Origin: Bdellovibrionales bacterium
Lineage (GTDB): Bacteria > Bdellovibrionota > Bdellovibrionia > Bdellovibrionales > UBA1609
Reading direction: 5' to 3'
Assembly (NCBI GenBank): GCA_019695175.1
Contig: JAIBAM010000006.1
Location: 32,699-96,698, forward strand
Length of the DNA: 64,000 nucleotides
Shown: piece after piece, positions 34,739-44,325 of the stretch
Layout of the letters: each line of letters starts with the position of its first letter
How positions within the stretch are numbered: the stretch's first letter is position 1
Position numbers and translations under genes: made by a program
The notes under the pieces: model-generated
Databases searched by the model: none
What the model saw: only the letters and a program-made list of their open reading frames with translations
What the model was told of the DNA's origin: nothing

Positions 34739-35635
34739 TCAAAAGGGCAGATAGATGTCAACGCTATGCATCGTCCCCCCGCTCTCATGAATGGATGAAG
34801 CAATAGCGTAGTTGACTTTCATTCTTGGACCATTAAATCCGATTCCACCCGAAAGAATTTTTCGATTTAAAATCTCATCTTGTTGATAGCCAAAACGTAA
34901 TAAGCCCAATTCTAAAAAACCAATCTCTGCACCGTATTGATAAATCATCTTGTGGTGGGGATTTTGCTTTTCCCACCTGCTAAGGTCAAAGGTCAGTCGA
35001 ATCAGTTCCGTAAAATAACCGTTCAGACCTAAACTTTGTTGTGGAATTGGTTTCGTCAAGTCTGGAATCTCATCATCGACTTGAACCGGATTGGTAAAAA
35101 CGTAAGCTACGCCAAATCTCCTTAAAAAAGTAATGAGCGTACCTACTGAACCATTCCAAAAAGTAAATTTTCTTCCATCATTAAATTTTTGTTCCTGGCG
35201 GTAAACCGAAACCCCCATGGAGAAAAATGAACTGAGTGATTTTCCTAAAGTTAACTGATAGGTTCTCTCCTGCCAAAACTGTCCCAAATAATTCCTTTTG
35301 CGGTCAACAATGGCAAAGCCACCTGGCGAAAAATTATCCGGGTCATTTTCGGTAAATGTTAAGGCGAGTCCAGTTTCATGATCCCCTTTAGACCAGTTAC
35401 CGTCCCGATAAAATAAGTCGGCATTAAAACCAGCCGATATTGCAACCAGGGCTGGATTAAGAAATAATAATTCTGAAGACTCGGCCCCAGCCCGTCCAGA
35501 ACCACCCATAGCTGTACTGACTGGACCGGAATAAATTTGAGCTTGTGCTGACTCAATGGTGTGTTGAAATAGAGTCAGCCCAGTTAAGAATATCAACCAG
35601 AAAGGATTTGCTGCTTTGTTAAATTTTCGTTTCAC
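34739..35635 (-). CDS. Outer-membrane beta-barrel protein
   Basis: A 298-residue protein with a signal peptide (cleavage after ESAQAQ) and a barrel-like mature part. The opening YSGPVSTAMGGSGRAGAESSELLFLNPA is typical of the FadL/PorV group, in which glycine-rich starts and a conserved NPA lead into the first strands. It ends in an aromatic residue (IYLPF), as outer-membrane proteins usually do. It diverges from an M23 peptidase gene, the two starts overlapping by 20 bases. The ligand is unknown. Confidence 0.75.
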   Translation of the reverse strand: MKRKFNKAANPFWLIFLTGLTLFQHTIESAQAQIYSGPVSTAMGGSGRAGAESSELLFLNPALVAISAGFNADLFYRDGNWSKGDHETGLALTFTENDPDNFSPGGFAIVDRKRNYLGQFWQERTYQLTLGKSLSSFFSMGVSVYRQEQKFNDGRKFTFWNGSVGTLITFLRRFGVAYVFTNPVQVDDEIPDLTKPIPQQSLGLNGYFTELIRLTFDLSRWEKQNPHHKMIYQYGAEIGFLELGLLRFGYQQDEILNRKILSGGIGFNGPRMKVNYAIASSIHESGGTMHSVDIYLPF

Positions 35636-36803
35636 TCAAATTTCCCCCCTCTTCGTTCCTTGGATCTTCACCATGATATCAGTTCAGACCAAAGCCACAA
35701 GCAATCAAAGTATTCTCAAGGAAAATAGTACGATCACTACGATCAAAAAATATGAAAAAAAAGAAAAAATAACCTTCCATAACCTTCGCTACCAGGACAG
35801 TTTGCAAGTTGTCCTAAAGAAGCATGGCTTTACTGACTCTCAAGTAAATAAAATCGCTCAACAGAATATTTTGGAGAAAGGTTTTTCACTGATTCATGGG
35901 AACCAATATAGAGTTCGAGAAAACCTCAAGGATCATTTTTTGGAAATTAAGGTCTACGAACCTTTACGCAATATCAGTTACATTTTTTGGCGTCTAAAAG
36001 AAAACGCTGGCTGTGAAAAAAGAAAGGAAAACTTTCGCGTAGCTGTGCAAAATTTCTTTGGTGAAATTAACGGGTCTATTATTGCTTCCATCAAAAAAAT
36101 TCTGCCCAATGAATGGGTTGCTTGGCGTTTCCTTGACGCTTACTCTCTTGATGACAAAACAAATTTAGCTGCTCGCATCCAGAGAGGCTCTAAATTTTCT
36201 TTTTCTGTAGAAACCAAATGGGATAGGGAAGATCTTATTGGTTATGGTGATATTTTACAAACCACACTTGAGATAAGTAACAAAATCGAAAAACGACAAT
36301 TTTTTAGGGTGCCGGGCGGAGGAACCTTTTTAAATCCCGAAAATGTTCAAATTGATAGACCACTTTACTCACCAGTTAATTACTTAAGAATTTCCAGCTA
36401 TTTTGAGCCCAACCGTATGCATCCAATTAAAAGAAAAAGACAACCCCACTTGGGGGTTGATTTCGAACTCCCTGAAGGAACTGAAGTATTTTCAGCCGAG
36501 TCAGGTCGAGTGACTCGCATTGGATATAACCGAGCTGCCGGGAACTTTATCGTTGTCCAGCACTTGAACAACCTCACAACCTACTATGACCATTTGGACT
36601 GGGTAGATCCCAATCTCAATATTGATTCTGTTGTTATTAGGGGACAGAAGCTAGCTCGCGTGGGTTGCACCGGTTATTGCACCAGATCCCATTTGCATTT
36701 TGCGGTCAAAAAAAATGGCCAATATATCAATCCATTGAAGCTTTTAAAAAGTTTCACCTTTGGCTCTCAACAATTCATCAGTCTGCTTCATATGGAAAAA
36801 TAA
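35616..36803 (+). CDS. M23-family peptidoglycan endopeptidase
   Basis: A 395-residue exported protein. An N-terminal signal is followed by a region resembling the opacity-like/LysM-type N-terminal part of MepM, and a C-terminal LytM domain at about 270-380. The zinc site is intact: HLGVDF supplies HxxxD, and SHLHF supplies HxH. It should therefore cut peptide cross-links in murein, unlike the degenerate EnvC protein at 6010. I chose the TTG at 35616 because it gives a signal peptide and follows AAAGGA; an ATG at 35673 would lose the signal. A role in envelope remodelling or predation is inference. Confidence 0.85.
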   Translation: MLNFRFTQISPLFVPWIFTMISVQTKATSNQSILKENSTITTIKKYEKKEKITFHNLRYQDSLQVVLKKHGFTDSQVNKIAQQNILEKGFSLIHGNQYRVRENLKDHFLEIKVYEPLRNISYIFWRLKENAGCEKRKENFRVAVQNFFGEINGSIIASIKKILPNEWVAWRFLDAYSLDDKTNLAARIQRGSKFSFSVETKWDREDLIGYGDILQTTLEISNKIEKRQFFRVPGGGTFLNPENVQIDRPLYSPVNYLRISSYFEPNRMHPIKRKRQPHLGVDFELPEGTEVFSAESGRVTRIGYNRAAGNFIVVQHLNNLTTYYDHLDWVDPNLNIDSVVIRGQKLARVGCTGYCTRSHLHFAVKKNGQYINPLKLLKSFTFGSQQFISLLHMEK

Positions 36804-36804
36804 G

Positions 36805-37896
36805 TTACTGCCGAGTACAAAAACTAACATAATGATAAGAGGAATTTGTGGGGGCTGTTGAAGGATAACACTGCTGTGCTACCTCTTTCTGAACAATGCA
36901 CTTACTAGATAAATTAATATACCAGTACTCTACCTTCAAAAAATTACGTAAAAGATTTAGCGTTGCATTAGAGGTAGTACTAGGATCATTTTGGCATGCG
37001 CATCCTGAGGTGCAATTACTATACACTTTGAAATATAAATTATTTGGACAAATCCACGGTCGAATTTCAATTCCGCTAGCCCTACCTGTTTCTAAATTAA
37101 CCTCATTGACTCCGGATAATACCCGAGGTTCCGTTTCAGATGTATTGGCAACGGTAAAGTTCACTTGATAGCCTCGACCAAACACGGACTTGTTTTTATT
37201 CGCTGGATCCGGAGCTCTAGCTCCGTACTCAGAATCAGAATCGCTCTCAGAATAGGTTAAAGAAAGAATTCCACTGGTACTGAGCTGACCTCGGACACTG
37301 GCCGCCTCAGATTCACTGGCAATAAATCGAATGGATCCCATTAAACTGCGATTACTCAATCCTGAAATGCCGGAAAAATAATTTAATCGATTGCTACCCC
37401 CAGAAATACTGGCCTCCACTAATTTCGTGGCAAGACTCAACTCATCAAGCGGGCCTAAAACCATAGAAAAGTCTCTCTCCATCTGAGCTGATGACCCACT
37501 GCTGCTTAATATATTTTGATAACCCAATGCTTGGCGAACACTCAATTGTAACGAAGCCCCACTATTACGAGGGCTTTCCGATAATAGCAAAGCTCTTTGC
37601 TCGTTGGAAAACCCTTTGGTAGCATTTAAATATTCATTATTGAGACGAATCCCACTCCCTGAATTTACTGCACCAACAGCAAAAGACCATATGGCTTTTT
37701 TACTAGAGCTACTGGAACCGCCCGCACAGGACATGTAAGCCAAAGTGTCCACTGTAGCATCATAGGCCAAAGGTAAACTTTCCATTAAAGCGCTTTCATC
37801 CATTGAGGATAACGGGGAAGCACAATTCTGAAAAAAAAGACCAATGGATAGAGCTAAAATAGATATAAAGAGAATAGAAAAAACCCCTTTGTGCAT
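36805..37896 (-). CDS. Lipoprotein of unknown function
   Basis: A 363-residue lipoprotein. The signal ends GLFFQNCASP, the FQNC type that I associate with Bdellovibrio lipoproteins. The mature protein is rich in serine and glycine (a short SSSSS stretch at about 62-66) and has about six cysteines in its last 90 residues. That suggests a disulphide-rich C-terminal domain on a beta-rich body. It converges with the M23 peptidase gene, one base apart. No family recognised. Confidence 0.7.
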   Translation of the reverse strand: MHKGVFSILFISILALSIGLFFQNCASPLSSMDESALMESLPLAYDATVDTLAYMSCAGGSSSSSKKAIWSFAVGAVNSGSGIRLNNEYLNATKGFSNEQRALLLSESPRNSGASLQLSVRQALGYQNILSSSGSSAQMERDFSMVLGPLDELSLATKLVEASISGGSNRLNYFSGISGLSNRSLMGSIRFIASESEAASVRGQLSTSGILSLTYSESDSDSEYGARAPDPANKNKSVFGRGYQVNFTVANTSETEPRVLSGVNEVNLETGRASGIEIRPWICPNNLYFKVYSNCTSGCACQNDPSTTSNATLNLLRNFLKVEYWYINLSSKCIVQKEVAQQCYPSTAPTNSSYHYVSFCTRQ

Positions 37897-38058
37897 CCCT
37901 TTATTCTACTGAGACTTTTCGAGATATTCTATTTTCAAATTGAAAAAAACTTAAAACCGTATCTTTTTGAGATCTTACTAAGAACTAGGTTTTGGTGATA
38001 CACCATTTAGCTGCTATGGCCTTTTGTTTTGTATATTTATTACTTTCGTTTCACTTTA

Positions 38059-39015
38059 TTATTGCTCAACAAACGAATACTTTATCCAGTTAAGGACATT
38101 TTCAATGATTATCTTTGTTTGTGAAGAAAAATTCAAATTTCCCCAATCTCCATGTAACATTTTCAACTTTTGGATCTCTAGAAATAAGCTCACAACCCTC
38201 TGTGCTATAGGGTCAGATGACGTTTCACTTCCTTCAACCCCAGACAGTGATAACTTAAGGAAAAGCACCTGAGTATTTCCATTAATAAAATCAAAAAGAG
38301 CGACTGCAAATTTCTTCCTCATACCCTCATCCAACCCCCTTTCATTGGTAGCAAAGTAAAATAGGGATTTCATGAAACGAAGAACAAGTAACCTAAGTAG
38401 TTCGTTATTATCAAACAACTCTGGCCTTAGATTTAAACGGGAAATCCTATTTATGGGATAAAAATCTATTGGTTTTGTTGCATCGTGAAAAATTTGATCC
38501 AACCAATAGAAAATATAGCTCAGGTCTTCTCCTGTTACTTCCCCCCTCTCAACTTGTGGAAAAGGTAGATGACCTCCTAGGTTAACATCATTCAAACTGG
38601 CTGCCAACAATTGCACTGCAATGGAAGGATCCACATCCATTTTTTTGTCAATAACCTCAAGCTGTCCATGCCCATTAACAACGACAACCCCAGGCGGTAA
38701 GTACACAATACCGGTAACACTAACTACACTAATAAGATTTTCTCCTCCGCCGTTTCCGCCAACTCCTGAGTTGCTTTGCACTGTTCCTCCCTCAATAGAA
38801 ACAGAGGGAGGAACTTCAACAGCCCCAGTATCTGTAATGGGACCAACATAAAACAACGGTACCTCACCACCCTTTTGAACCAACAAACTGCAATTGGGTG
38901 AATTGAGGGGAACTATGGGAAGTGCCTCAACTGAGGAACCATAACTCCATAGAGCGCCGAATCCCAACCATGCTTTCACTTTCAAAAAAATAATCTTTCT
39001 TAAATTCCCAAGCAA
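38059..39015 (-). CDS. Secreted hypothetical protein
   Basis: A 318-residue exported protein with signal peptide (cleavage near SVEALPIV). The N-terminal third is glycine- and valine-rich beta structure (GNGGGENLISVVSVTG); the rest is mostly helical. The start is TTG after AGGGGAAG, which is close but acceptable. It stands alone between the lipoprotein gene and rpsD. I do not recognise a family. Confidence 0.65.
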   Translation of the reverse strand: MLGNLRKIIFLKVKAWLGFGALWSYGSSVEALPIVPLNSPNCSLLVQKGGEVPLFYVGPITDTGAVEVPPSVSIEGGTVQSNSGVGGNGGGENLISVVSVTGIVYLPPGVVVVNGHGQLEVIDKKMDVDPSIAVQLLAASLNDVNLGGHLPFPQVERGEVTGEDLSYIFYWLDQIFHDATKPIDFYPINRISRLNLRPELFDNNELLRLLVLRFMKSLFYFATNERGLDEGMRKKFAVALFDFINGNTQVLFLKLSLSGVEGSETSSDPIAQRVVSLFLEIQKLKMLHGDWGNLNFSSQTKIIIENVLNWIKYSFVEQ

Positions 39016-39275
39016 AACTTCCCCTAAAGTACGAGCCCATGCAGATTGCAGCTTCCATATACATAAATCAAAGCCCCACAGACTGCCGGCTACTTTTTAA
39101 ATTTTATAATTCGTTGAGGCGGCAGATTAACTCAATTTAATGCCAAATCATACCATAAAAGCATTTGAAGTTTAGTGATGAAACGAGTATACGGTTCTTT
39201 CGTTTAAGGTAGAAGGCCCCATGTGATCGAATTGATTCCATATTGTGGGTCGGATCATTTTCCAAAATAGTAAAA

Positions 39276-39307
39276 GGGTTACAATTAACATAGCCTAATT
39301 GTAACCC
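39276..39307 (+). promoter_or_regulatory. Perfect dyad in the rpsD leader
   Basis: A 12-bp perfect inverted repeat, GGGTTACAATTA (39276-39287) and TAATTGTAACCC (39296-39307), around an eight-base centre. It ends 29 bases before the rpsD ATG. No T-run follows, so it is not a terminator. It could be an operator for a dimeric repressor or an RNA stem through which S4 controls its own synthesis. The rest of 39016-39336 shows no gene. Confidence 0.55.
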
Positions 39308-39336
39308 AATTAAAGAGTACGAGTGAGGTCCATTCG

Positions 39337-39966
39337 ATGGCAAAAAATGGTAAATTAGCAAGATTTAAAGTTCAACGACGGTTGGGAACAGAACTACCAG
39401 GGTTGGGTAAGGCTGGCGCTTTGGAAAGACGCCCTTATCCTCCAGGAGAAAATGGGAATAAACGACGTAAATATTCAGATTTTGCCCTTAGGCTAGAAGA
39501 AAAGCAAAAAATTCGTGTGCATTATGGGCTTCGTGAAAAACAATTACGACGTTTTATAAGAGACTCCAAACGTGGAAGCGCAGTGAACTGGGTTAACAAA
39601 CTCATTGGTCGTCTTGAGCTGAGGTTGGATAATGTAGTTTTCCGCTTGGGATATGCAACGAGCATTCGAGCCGCTCGCCAGCTTGTTGGACATGGGCACA
39701 TCAATGTGGACGGTAAACGTGTGGATTTGGGTGGATATGTTTTAGCTCAAGGAGCAAAAGTATCCTTGACTGAGAAGGCCAAGCAAAACCAAATCGTCTT
39801 GCAAGCGACCAAATCACCGCGTCTAGAAATGCCAGATTTCTTGCGCAAAGATTCAGAGGCTGGTGTGGAAGTAGGGGTTGTTCAAGCTGTTCCCAGAACT
39901 GAGCATGTACCCTTCCAGTTTGATTCTGGTTTGTTTACCGAGTATTACGCCGCCCGCAAGGCATAA
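39337..39966 (+). CDS. rpsD: 30S ribosomal protein S4
   Basis: A primary 16S rRNA-binding protein that nucleates 30S assembly. At 209 residues it is the usual size. The N-terminal zinc cysteines are absent (C- form). The S4 RNA-binding domain is present at about 95-155 (GRLELRLDNVVFRLGYATS and ARQLVGHGHINVDG). GAGTGAGG lies before the ATG. It is a lone gene, not in the alpha operon with rpsM, rpsK and rpoA. That raises the question of how it is regulated; the leader dyad is a candidate. Confidence 0.97.
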   Translation: MAKNGKLARFKVQRRLGTELPGLGKAGALERRPYPPGENGNKRRKYSDFALRLEEKQKIRVHYGLREKQLRRFIRDSKRGSAVNWVNKLIGRLELRLDNVVFRLGYATSIRAARQLVGHGHINVDGKRVDLGGYVLAQGAKVSLTEKAKQNQIVLQATKSPRLEMPDFLRKDSEAGVEVGVVQAVPRTEHVPFQFDSGLFTEYYAARKA

Positions 39967-40013
39967 ATAAAAAAGTATCTAAATAATTTATATTACTGTG
40001 CCTTTCGTTTCTA

Positions 40014-40070
40014 TTTAGAGCCTGTTCGGAGATGCTGCACCTAGGATGCAATATTTTCGAACAAGCTCTA
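40014..40070. repeat. Dispersed intergenic palindromic repeat, full copy (R3); possible rpsD terminator
   Basis: A 57-base near-palindrome. The outer arms are TAGAGCCTGTTCG and CGAACAAGCTCTA, the inner arms ATGCTGCACC and GGATGCAAT, centred on CCTAGG. Related copies lie at 4053, 13395 and 58483. About 50 bases after rpsD, it could end its transcript, though no strong T-run follows. The rest of 39967-40435 holds no gene I can support. Confidence 0.6.
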
Positions 40071-40425
40071 AGTTTATTTTCAGGGATTGAGTTCGCTATT
40101 ACGATTCCTAATCTTTTTTTACAAATCTTTTACTTCTGCCAATTAAAAATTTCCCTGGGCTTTTGTCTTGCTGTTTGCCGATTGTTCAGATAAATTTGTG
40201 CCACAAGAACCAATTAAAAAAAACTAAACGAAGACTATTTTTGTTCCGTCTACAAAGAGTCCACAAGAAACAAAAAAACAAAGGTCTTCATGCAAAAATG
40301 TTATTTGGGATTCCGCATAATGAAAACCGGATAATGAAAAAAAGCGAAAAGTCATTTTTGTTGGTTTTAGTTTAGTGCGTTTCCTTTTTCGTTTAGTTCG
40401 TTTCCTTAAAAAACAACCAATCTAT

Positions 40426-40446
40426 CCCCCCTAACTTATAGGGGGG
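40426..40446 (-). terminator. GC-rich hairpin at the end of the TPR gene
   Basis: CCCCCCTA (40426-40433) pairs with TAGGGGGG (40439-40446) around a five-base loop and overlaps the stop codon of the minus-strand TPR gene. On the minus strand a run of Ts (TTGTTTTTT) follows only about 10 bases later, so terminator function is plausible but not certain. Confidence 0.4.
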
Positions 40447-41464
40447 TGAGAACAATAAAGTGAACCCCTAATTCATCGATCTCACTGACTTCAAAAGACT
40501 CCAGGGAAGCACGACCAAATGTGGTACGACAATCTTTACATGTTTGAATCGGTAAATCCTTTAAGATCCAAGGGCCAAATTGAATAAAGTCAATTTTTGT
40601 TTCATTGTTATTTATGTCTCTCTCTTTACTTGAAGCCAAATTCCTTTTAGGTTGGACTGTACTCTGCATATATCTGAGCTTCTCCTTTGAGAAAATAGTT
40701 TCATTTTCATTTAAATCCAGCAACACATACTCGGGTACAGCTTCAGGATGAAGCCTTATCGGAACCCAATAATTTTTTCCGTCCAGCTGAGGTAACCTTA
40801 AGGATGCCTTTTTTTTTGCTCCTTGATAACTCAACTCAAGAGCTGGCCTTTGGTATTTTTTCATTATTTCCCCTTGGATTTTTCTCCAATGGGGGTAACG
40901 ATTGGGCTCTCCTTTAGCTATGGCCCCTAAAATGGAAAGAGATTCTTCCACTCGATTCAAATCTAATAAAAACAAAACCAGACTCTCCAAAGTTGATTCA
41001 TTTTTAGGTTCCAAGAGCAAAGATTTGTATAATGCTTCCAAAGCTAGGGAATTTTTTTTCAAAGCTTGCAAACATTTACCTTTCCAAAAAAGAGATTCAT
41101 AATCCTCTTCACCAAAAGCAGAATATTGATTAAGAAATTTGAGCGCTTTGTTGCATTGATTTAATTTTGCAGAAGCCATCCCTAAGTTCAAAAGTCCAAT
41201 ACGATTTTTTGGAAAATGAACTGTCATTCGTGAAAATACATCCACAGCACATGGAGTGTTATTATATTTAACACAATAAGACCCCCACTCCAGCCACTCC
41301 TGTCTGGACAAATTAAATAAAATTGATTTAATTTGAAGGTGACTCACTTTAACGGCATCACCCCTCCAGCAAAACACCTGCCAACACCAAATAGAGAAAA
41401 TTAAAAGAAACAACCACCTTGGAATTTCTTTTATATTTTGCTTTTTTAAATTGGACTGATCCAT
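40436..41464 (-). CDS. Membrane-anchored TPR protein with a degenerate retropepsin-like domain
   Basis: A 342-residue protein with one N-terminal membrane helix (about 15-33), TPR-like repeats (about 60-210) and a C-terminal domain resembling periplasmic clan AA aspartic proteases. Where the catalytic motif DTG is expected, the sequence is LLDLNENETIFS, so the threonine and glycine are lost and catalysis is doubtful. The ATG at 41462-41464 follows AAGGA; a longer frame adds 44 residues without a signal. It stands alone. The retropepsin resemblance is moderate, resting on the D-x-N/IFS pattern and position. Confidence 0.6.
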   Translation of the reverse strand: MDQSNLKKQNIKEIPRWLFLLIFSIWCWQVFCWRGDAVKVSHLQIKSILFNLSRQEWLEWGSYCVKYNNTPCAVDVFSRMTVHFPKNRIGLLNLGMASAKLNQCNKALKFLNQYSAFGEEDYESLFWKGKCLQALKKNSLALEALYKSLLLEPKNESTLESLVLFLLDLNRVEESLSILGAIAKGEPNRYPHWRKIQGEIMKKYQRPALELSYQGAKKKASLRLPQLDGKNYWVPIRLHPEAVPEYVLLDLNENETIFSKEKLRYMQSTVQPKRNLASSKERDINNNETKIDFIQFGPWILKDLPIQTCKDCRTTFGRASLESFEVSEIDELGVHFIVLTPL

Positions 41465-41725
41465 CAGTCCTTCTTTTCGGCACTTTGTCACTGCATACAA
41501 TAGTTCTTTTCTGAGGGCTATCGTAACTAACGCAGCCTTTCCGAACCATCCATTTCCGAACCGTCTTTGAGAATCGGAAAAACCCAGAGCTTTCAACTCG
41601 ACCCTGGTTACATATTTTTACCTTATTTGAGCATCTGTTTTGCATAGATCATTCTTTGAAGATCGAATTTTAGAAAATTTTAACAATTCAGCAGGACATT
41701 CGCAGGGAAAAAGGGGATCATTGTC

Positions 41726-41929
41726 GTGGATGAAAAAAATATTTTACAAAAAGCTGACCTAAATACCCGTCAAAAAAAATTTGTTGAACGTCAAAATCTT
41801 TGTCCTCTGTGCAACACGCAATTGGACATAAGTACAGAGTCCTATTTGGAAGACTTCTTTTTAAGGGAAGAAGCCCGTTGTCCCGAATGCGAGCTTTTGG
41901 CCAGAATAAAAGATCATAAAATAAACTGA
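41726..41929 (+). CDS. Small zinc-ribbon-like protein
   Basis: A 67-residue protein with two cysteine pairs, LCPLCNT and RCPECEL, 26 residues apart, an arrangement expected for a zinc ribbon. The start is GTG with AAGGGG upstream. It is convergent with the outer-membrane protein gene downstream. The role may be nucleic acid or protein binding; nothing in the context decides. Confidence 0.65.
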   Translation: MDEKNILQKADLNTRQKKFVERQNLCPLCNTQLDISTESYLEDFFLREEARCPECELLARIKDHKIN

Positions 41930-41934
41930 TGGAT

Positions 41935-42936
41935 TTATATCTGCACAAAAGTCATTAAGAAGTATTTTGAATCTTTCGCATTGTAAATGGGTTGGTTTGA
42001 TTCCCTCTGATTCAATTTTGTTTCGTAATCAATTCCACCTTTGAGAAAAACCCCATTCAAACTGAGTAAGAAACTAGTGCTCAACGAAAAAAACTGATCC
42101 TTATTTTTACTTAAATTATTCTCAGTAGAGCTATAAAAATTCCGCTCCTCAAAACCAACACTTTGACTAAATCCCCAACGAGAAGAAACCGTTTTGATCG
42201 CTTCCAAGAGATGCTCAAATCTATAATGTTCATTTAGTTTTATATTGGAGGATTCATTCACAAAAGTTTTTTGAGATTGCACAAAATACATAGGTCTTAA
42301 ATGATAGGCCAACCAAAAACCATGACCTAATGGAGTTTCAAAAATAAAACGAAGCTGAAATCTTGTGATTTGCTTTTGCAACTTTGCCGATGCATTGTTC
42401 GGATAGTAAGCACGAAAGGCTCCACTCAACCCTACATCACCTAATAATGTAGGCAAAAGGGCCAACTGATTCTGGTTATATTGCAAATAGACATCACCCA
42501 TTTCAATGGAATTGCTGGCTTCTTTCCCAGTAAAATCTTTACCCGCACCATTAATGTAGAACTCAGGCCGCAGGGATATTTGTGAAAGCCTCGTAAACCT
42601 GTAGTTAAAGCTTAAGTAATTGTAGGTTTCCAGTCGCCCTTCACCATGGGCGTAATTCTGCCTGTTGACAGACGCCCAATTAAACCATGCAAGCGACCAA
42701 GGAGATCGTCCTCTAGACACCCCAGACTCCACGTCAATAATAGAATCCACTGGGTTTGAGTCTGACTCTGGTGCCAACGGCGAAACCCCCTGTGTGCTCC
42801 GTTGGGTCGTTTCAACTGGTGTTAATGGCGATAATTGAGCCGCAGTCTCAGCAGCCAGAATATCCCCTAATTGAAAGCAAAAGCAAAAGATAGTAAAGAG
42901 CCGAAAACCATAAAAATAGCTTAACGAGAATTGCAC
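41935..42936 (-). CDS. Outer-membrane beta-barrel protein
   Basis: A 333-residue exported protein: signal peptide ending near DILAAETA, a short proline- and threonine-rich linker, then a barrel-like mature part with alternating strands and many aromatic residues. It ends YFLMTFVQI. I chose the GTG at 42934-42936 because AGGAGGGG lies seven bases before it; the longer frame starting at 42975 has no signal at its start. The substrate is unknown. Possibly a porin-like or structural outer-membrane protein. Confidence 0.7.
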   Translation of the reverse strand: MQFSLSYFYGFRLFTIFCFCFQLGDILAAETAAQLSPLTPVETTQRSTQGVSPLAPESDSNPVDSIIDVESGVSRGRSPWSLAWFNWASVNRQNYAHGEGRLETYNYLSFNYRFTRLSQISLRPEFYINGAGKDFTGKEASNSIEMGDVYLQYNQNQLALLPTLLGDVGLSGAFRAYYPNNASAKLQKQITRFQLRFIFETPLGHGFWLAYHLRPMYFVQSQKTFVNESSNIKLNEHYRFEHLLEAIKTVSSRWGFSQSVGFEERNFYSSTENNLSKNKDQFFSLSTSFLLSLNGVFLKGGIDYETKLNQRESNQPIYNAKDSKYFLMTFVQI

Positions 42937-43146
42937 TTTCACCCCTCCTCCCCAGAAAAAGCAAAGTCGAAACAACCTACATCAGCACGACTACAAAAAA
43001 AATCAAATCCCCAATTTTTCTGGATAAAAAAACAAAATCCTGACAATGAACCTTTAAAAGGAAAGGTATGAATAGGGAGAGAACTTTTAATGTAATGTAT
43101 TAATGTAATGCAACGGAGCGGCCTAGTGCCCTAAGAGGGGGATCCC

Positions 43147-44295
43147 ATGTTGACACCTACAGATTCAAAAATACTCAAAAAATGGCCCTTTAATTTTTTA
43201 GTATTTCTTCTGTTTTTAGGTGTTATTTCTTGTGCCCATCAGACTCAGCAAAAAAATTATAACCAAACAATAAAACCCAATCGATTTTCTGTCATGAACT
43301 ACAATGTGGAAAACCTATTTGACACTTTACCTGATCCACAACGAGAGGATTATACTTATTTACCATTCGCCACCAAACAAAATAAGGAACATCAAATTAA
43401 ATGTTCCCAATTAAGTTCTCGGCAAGGGGAATGCCTCTATCGTGATTGGAATGAAACAGCTCTCCATAGAAAACTCAAAAGATTAAGTGAAGTCATACTG
43501 GCAACCAATCAAGGAAAAGGACCCGATTTGCTTATTTTGGAAGAAGTGGAAAACATTAGGGTCTTACGAATATTAAATGATGAGTATTTACAAAAAGCTG
43601 GGTATTCCTCAGTGGTTCTTATTGAAGGTCCTGACACCAGAGGAATTGATATCGGCATGCTCTCCCGACTTCCTTTAACTGAGCCGGCCAAACTACATAC
43701 CATCCCTTACGAACCCAAAAATGAAAATGATCGAGTTTGGATGGCTAGAAGTCGTGGAATTTTACAAGCTCAATTTCAATTACCTACCAATGAAACCTTA
43801 ATTGCATTTGGTGTGCACCTTCCCTCTCAAGCAAATCCACCCTACTGGAGAGAGCAAGCCCTCAATTTCATTAACAAACTGAAAAGTCAACTCCCTGAAA
43901 ATCAGATGATTATTGTTGGAGGTGATTTTAATATTTCTGCTGAAGAGGATTTGAAATTAGGATTTTTACGCGAAAAACTAAGTCAGTCTTGGTTGGTATC
44001 ACATCAAATGGGTTGTTCCAAATGTGACGGCACTCATAATTACCGTGGGAAATGGTCGTTCTTTGATGTTTTACTGTTTTCCCCCCAATTTTCTTCCCAA
44101 TTAAAATCGGATTCACCCTTCCATTGGCGCCTAAAACCTGAATCCATACAGGTAATCAATGCCACTCGCTATCAAACCACACCTTACAACACTCCCGCTC
44201 ATTTTGATGAAAACAAACCCTATGGAGTGAGCGATCATTATCCCATTTATGCCGAATTGGAGTTAAAAGAAAATCCTGCCATCGCCATTCGCTAG
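43147..44295 (+). CDS. Lipoprotein of the endonuclease/exonuclease/phosphatase family
   Basis: A 382-residue lipoprotein (lipobox GVISCAH) with an EEP fold, the DNase I-like metal-dependent phosphodiesterase fold. Conserved motifs are SVMNYNVENLFD near residue 50, LLILEEVEN near 122 (catalytic glutamate), GVHLPSQ, IIVGGDFNIS near 258 and GVSDHYPIY near 362. All catalytic blocks are present, so it is likely to be active on nucleic acids or phospholipids outside the cytoplasm. GAGGGGG precedes the ATG. Extracellular nuclease activity would suit degrading prey DNA, but that is inference. Confidence 0.85.
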   Translation: MLTPTDSKILKKWPFNFLVFLLFLGVISCAHQTQQKNYNQTIKPNRFSVMNYNVENLFDTLPDPQREDYTYLPFATKQNKEHQIKCSQLSSRQGECLYRDWNETALHRKLKRLSEVILATNQGKGPDLLILEEVENIRVLRILNDEYLQKAGYSSVVLIEGPDTRGIDIGMLSRLPLTEPAKLHTIPYEPKNENDRVWMARSRGILQAQFQLPTNETLIAFGVHLPSQANPPYWREQALNFINKLKSQLPENQMIIVGGDFNISAEEDLKLGFLREKLSQSWLVSHQMGCSKCDGTHNYRGKWSFFDVLLFSPQFSSQLKSDSPFHWRLKPESIQVINATRYQTTPYNTPAHFDENKPYGVSDHYPIYAELELKENPAIAIR

Positions 44296-44325
44296 CAGTT
44301 CATTCCATTAATTGTTTGTTTATTG

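Noticed and set aside
34627..34809. A 60-codon plus-strand frame starting MMRPSDDPERAS
   Set aside because: No Shine-Dalgarno, overlaps the end of the barrel gene on the other strand, and arginine-rich content is as expected for antisense of coding DNA.
40163..40375. A 70-codon plus-strand frame downstream of rpsD
   Set aside because: Lysine- and histidine-rich composition from an A-rich stretch, no ribosome binding site, and no resemblance to a folded protein.
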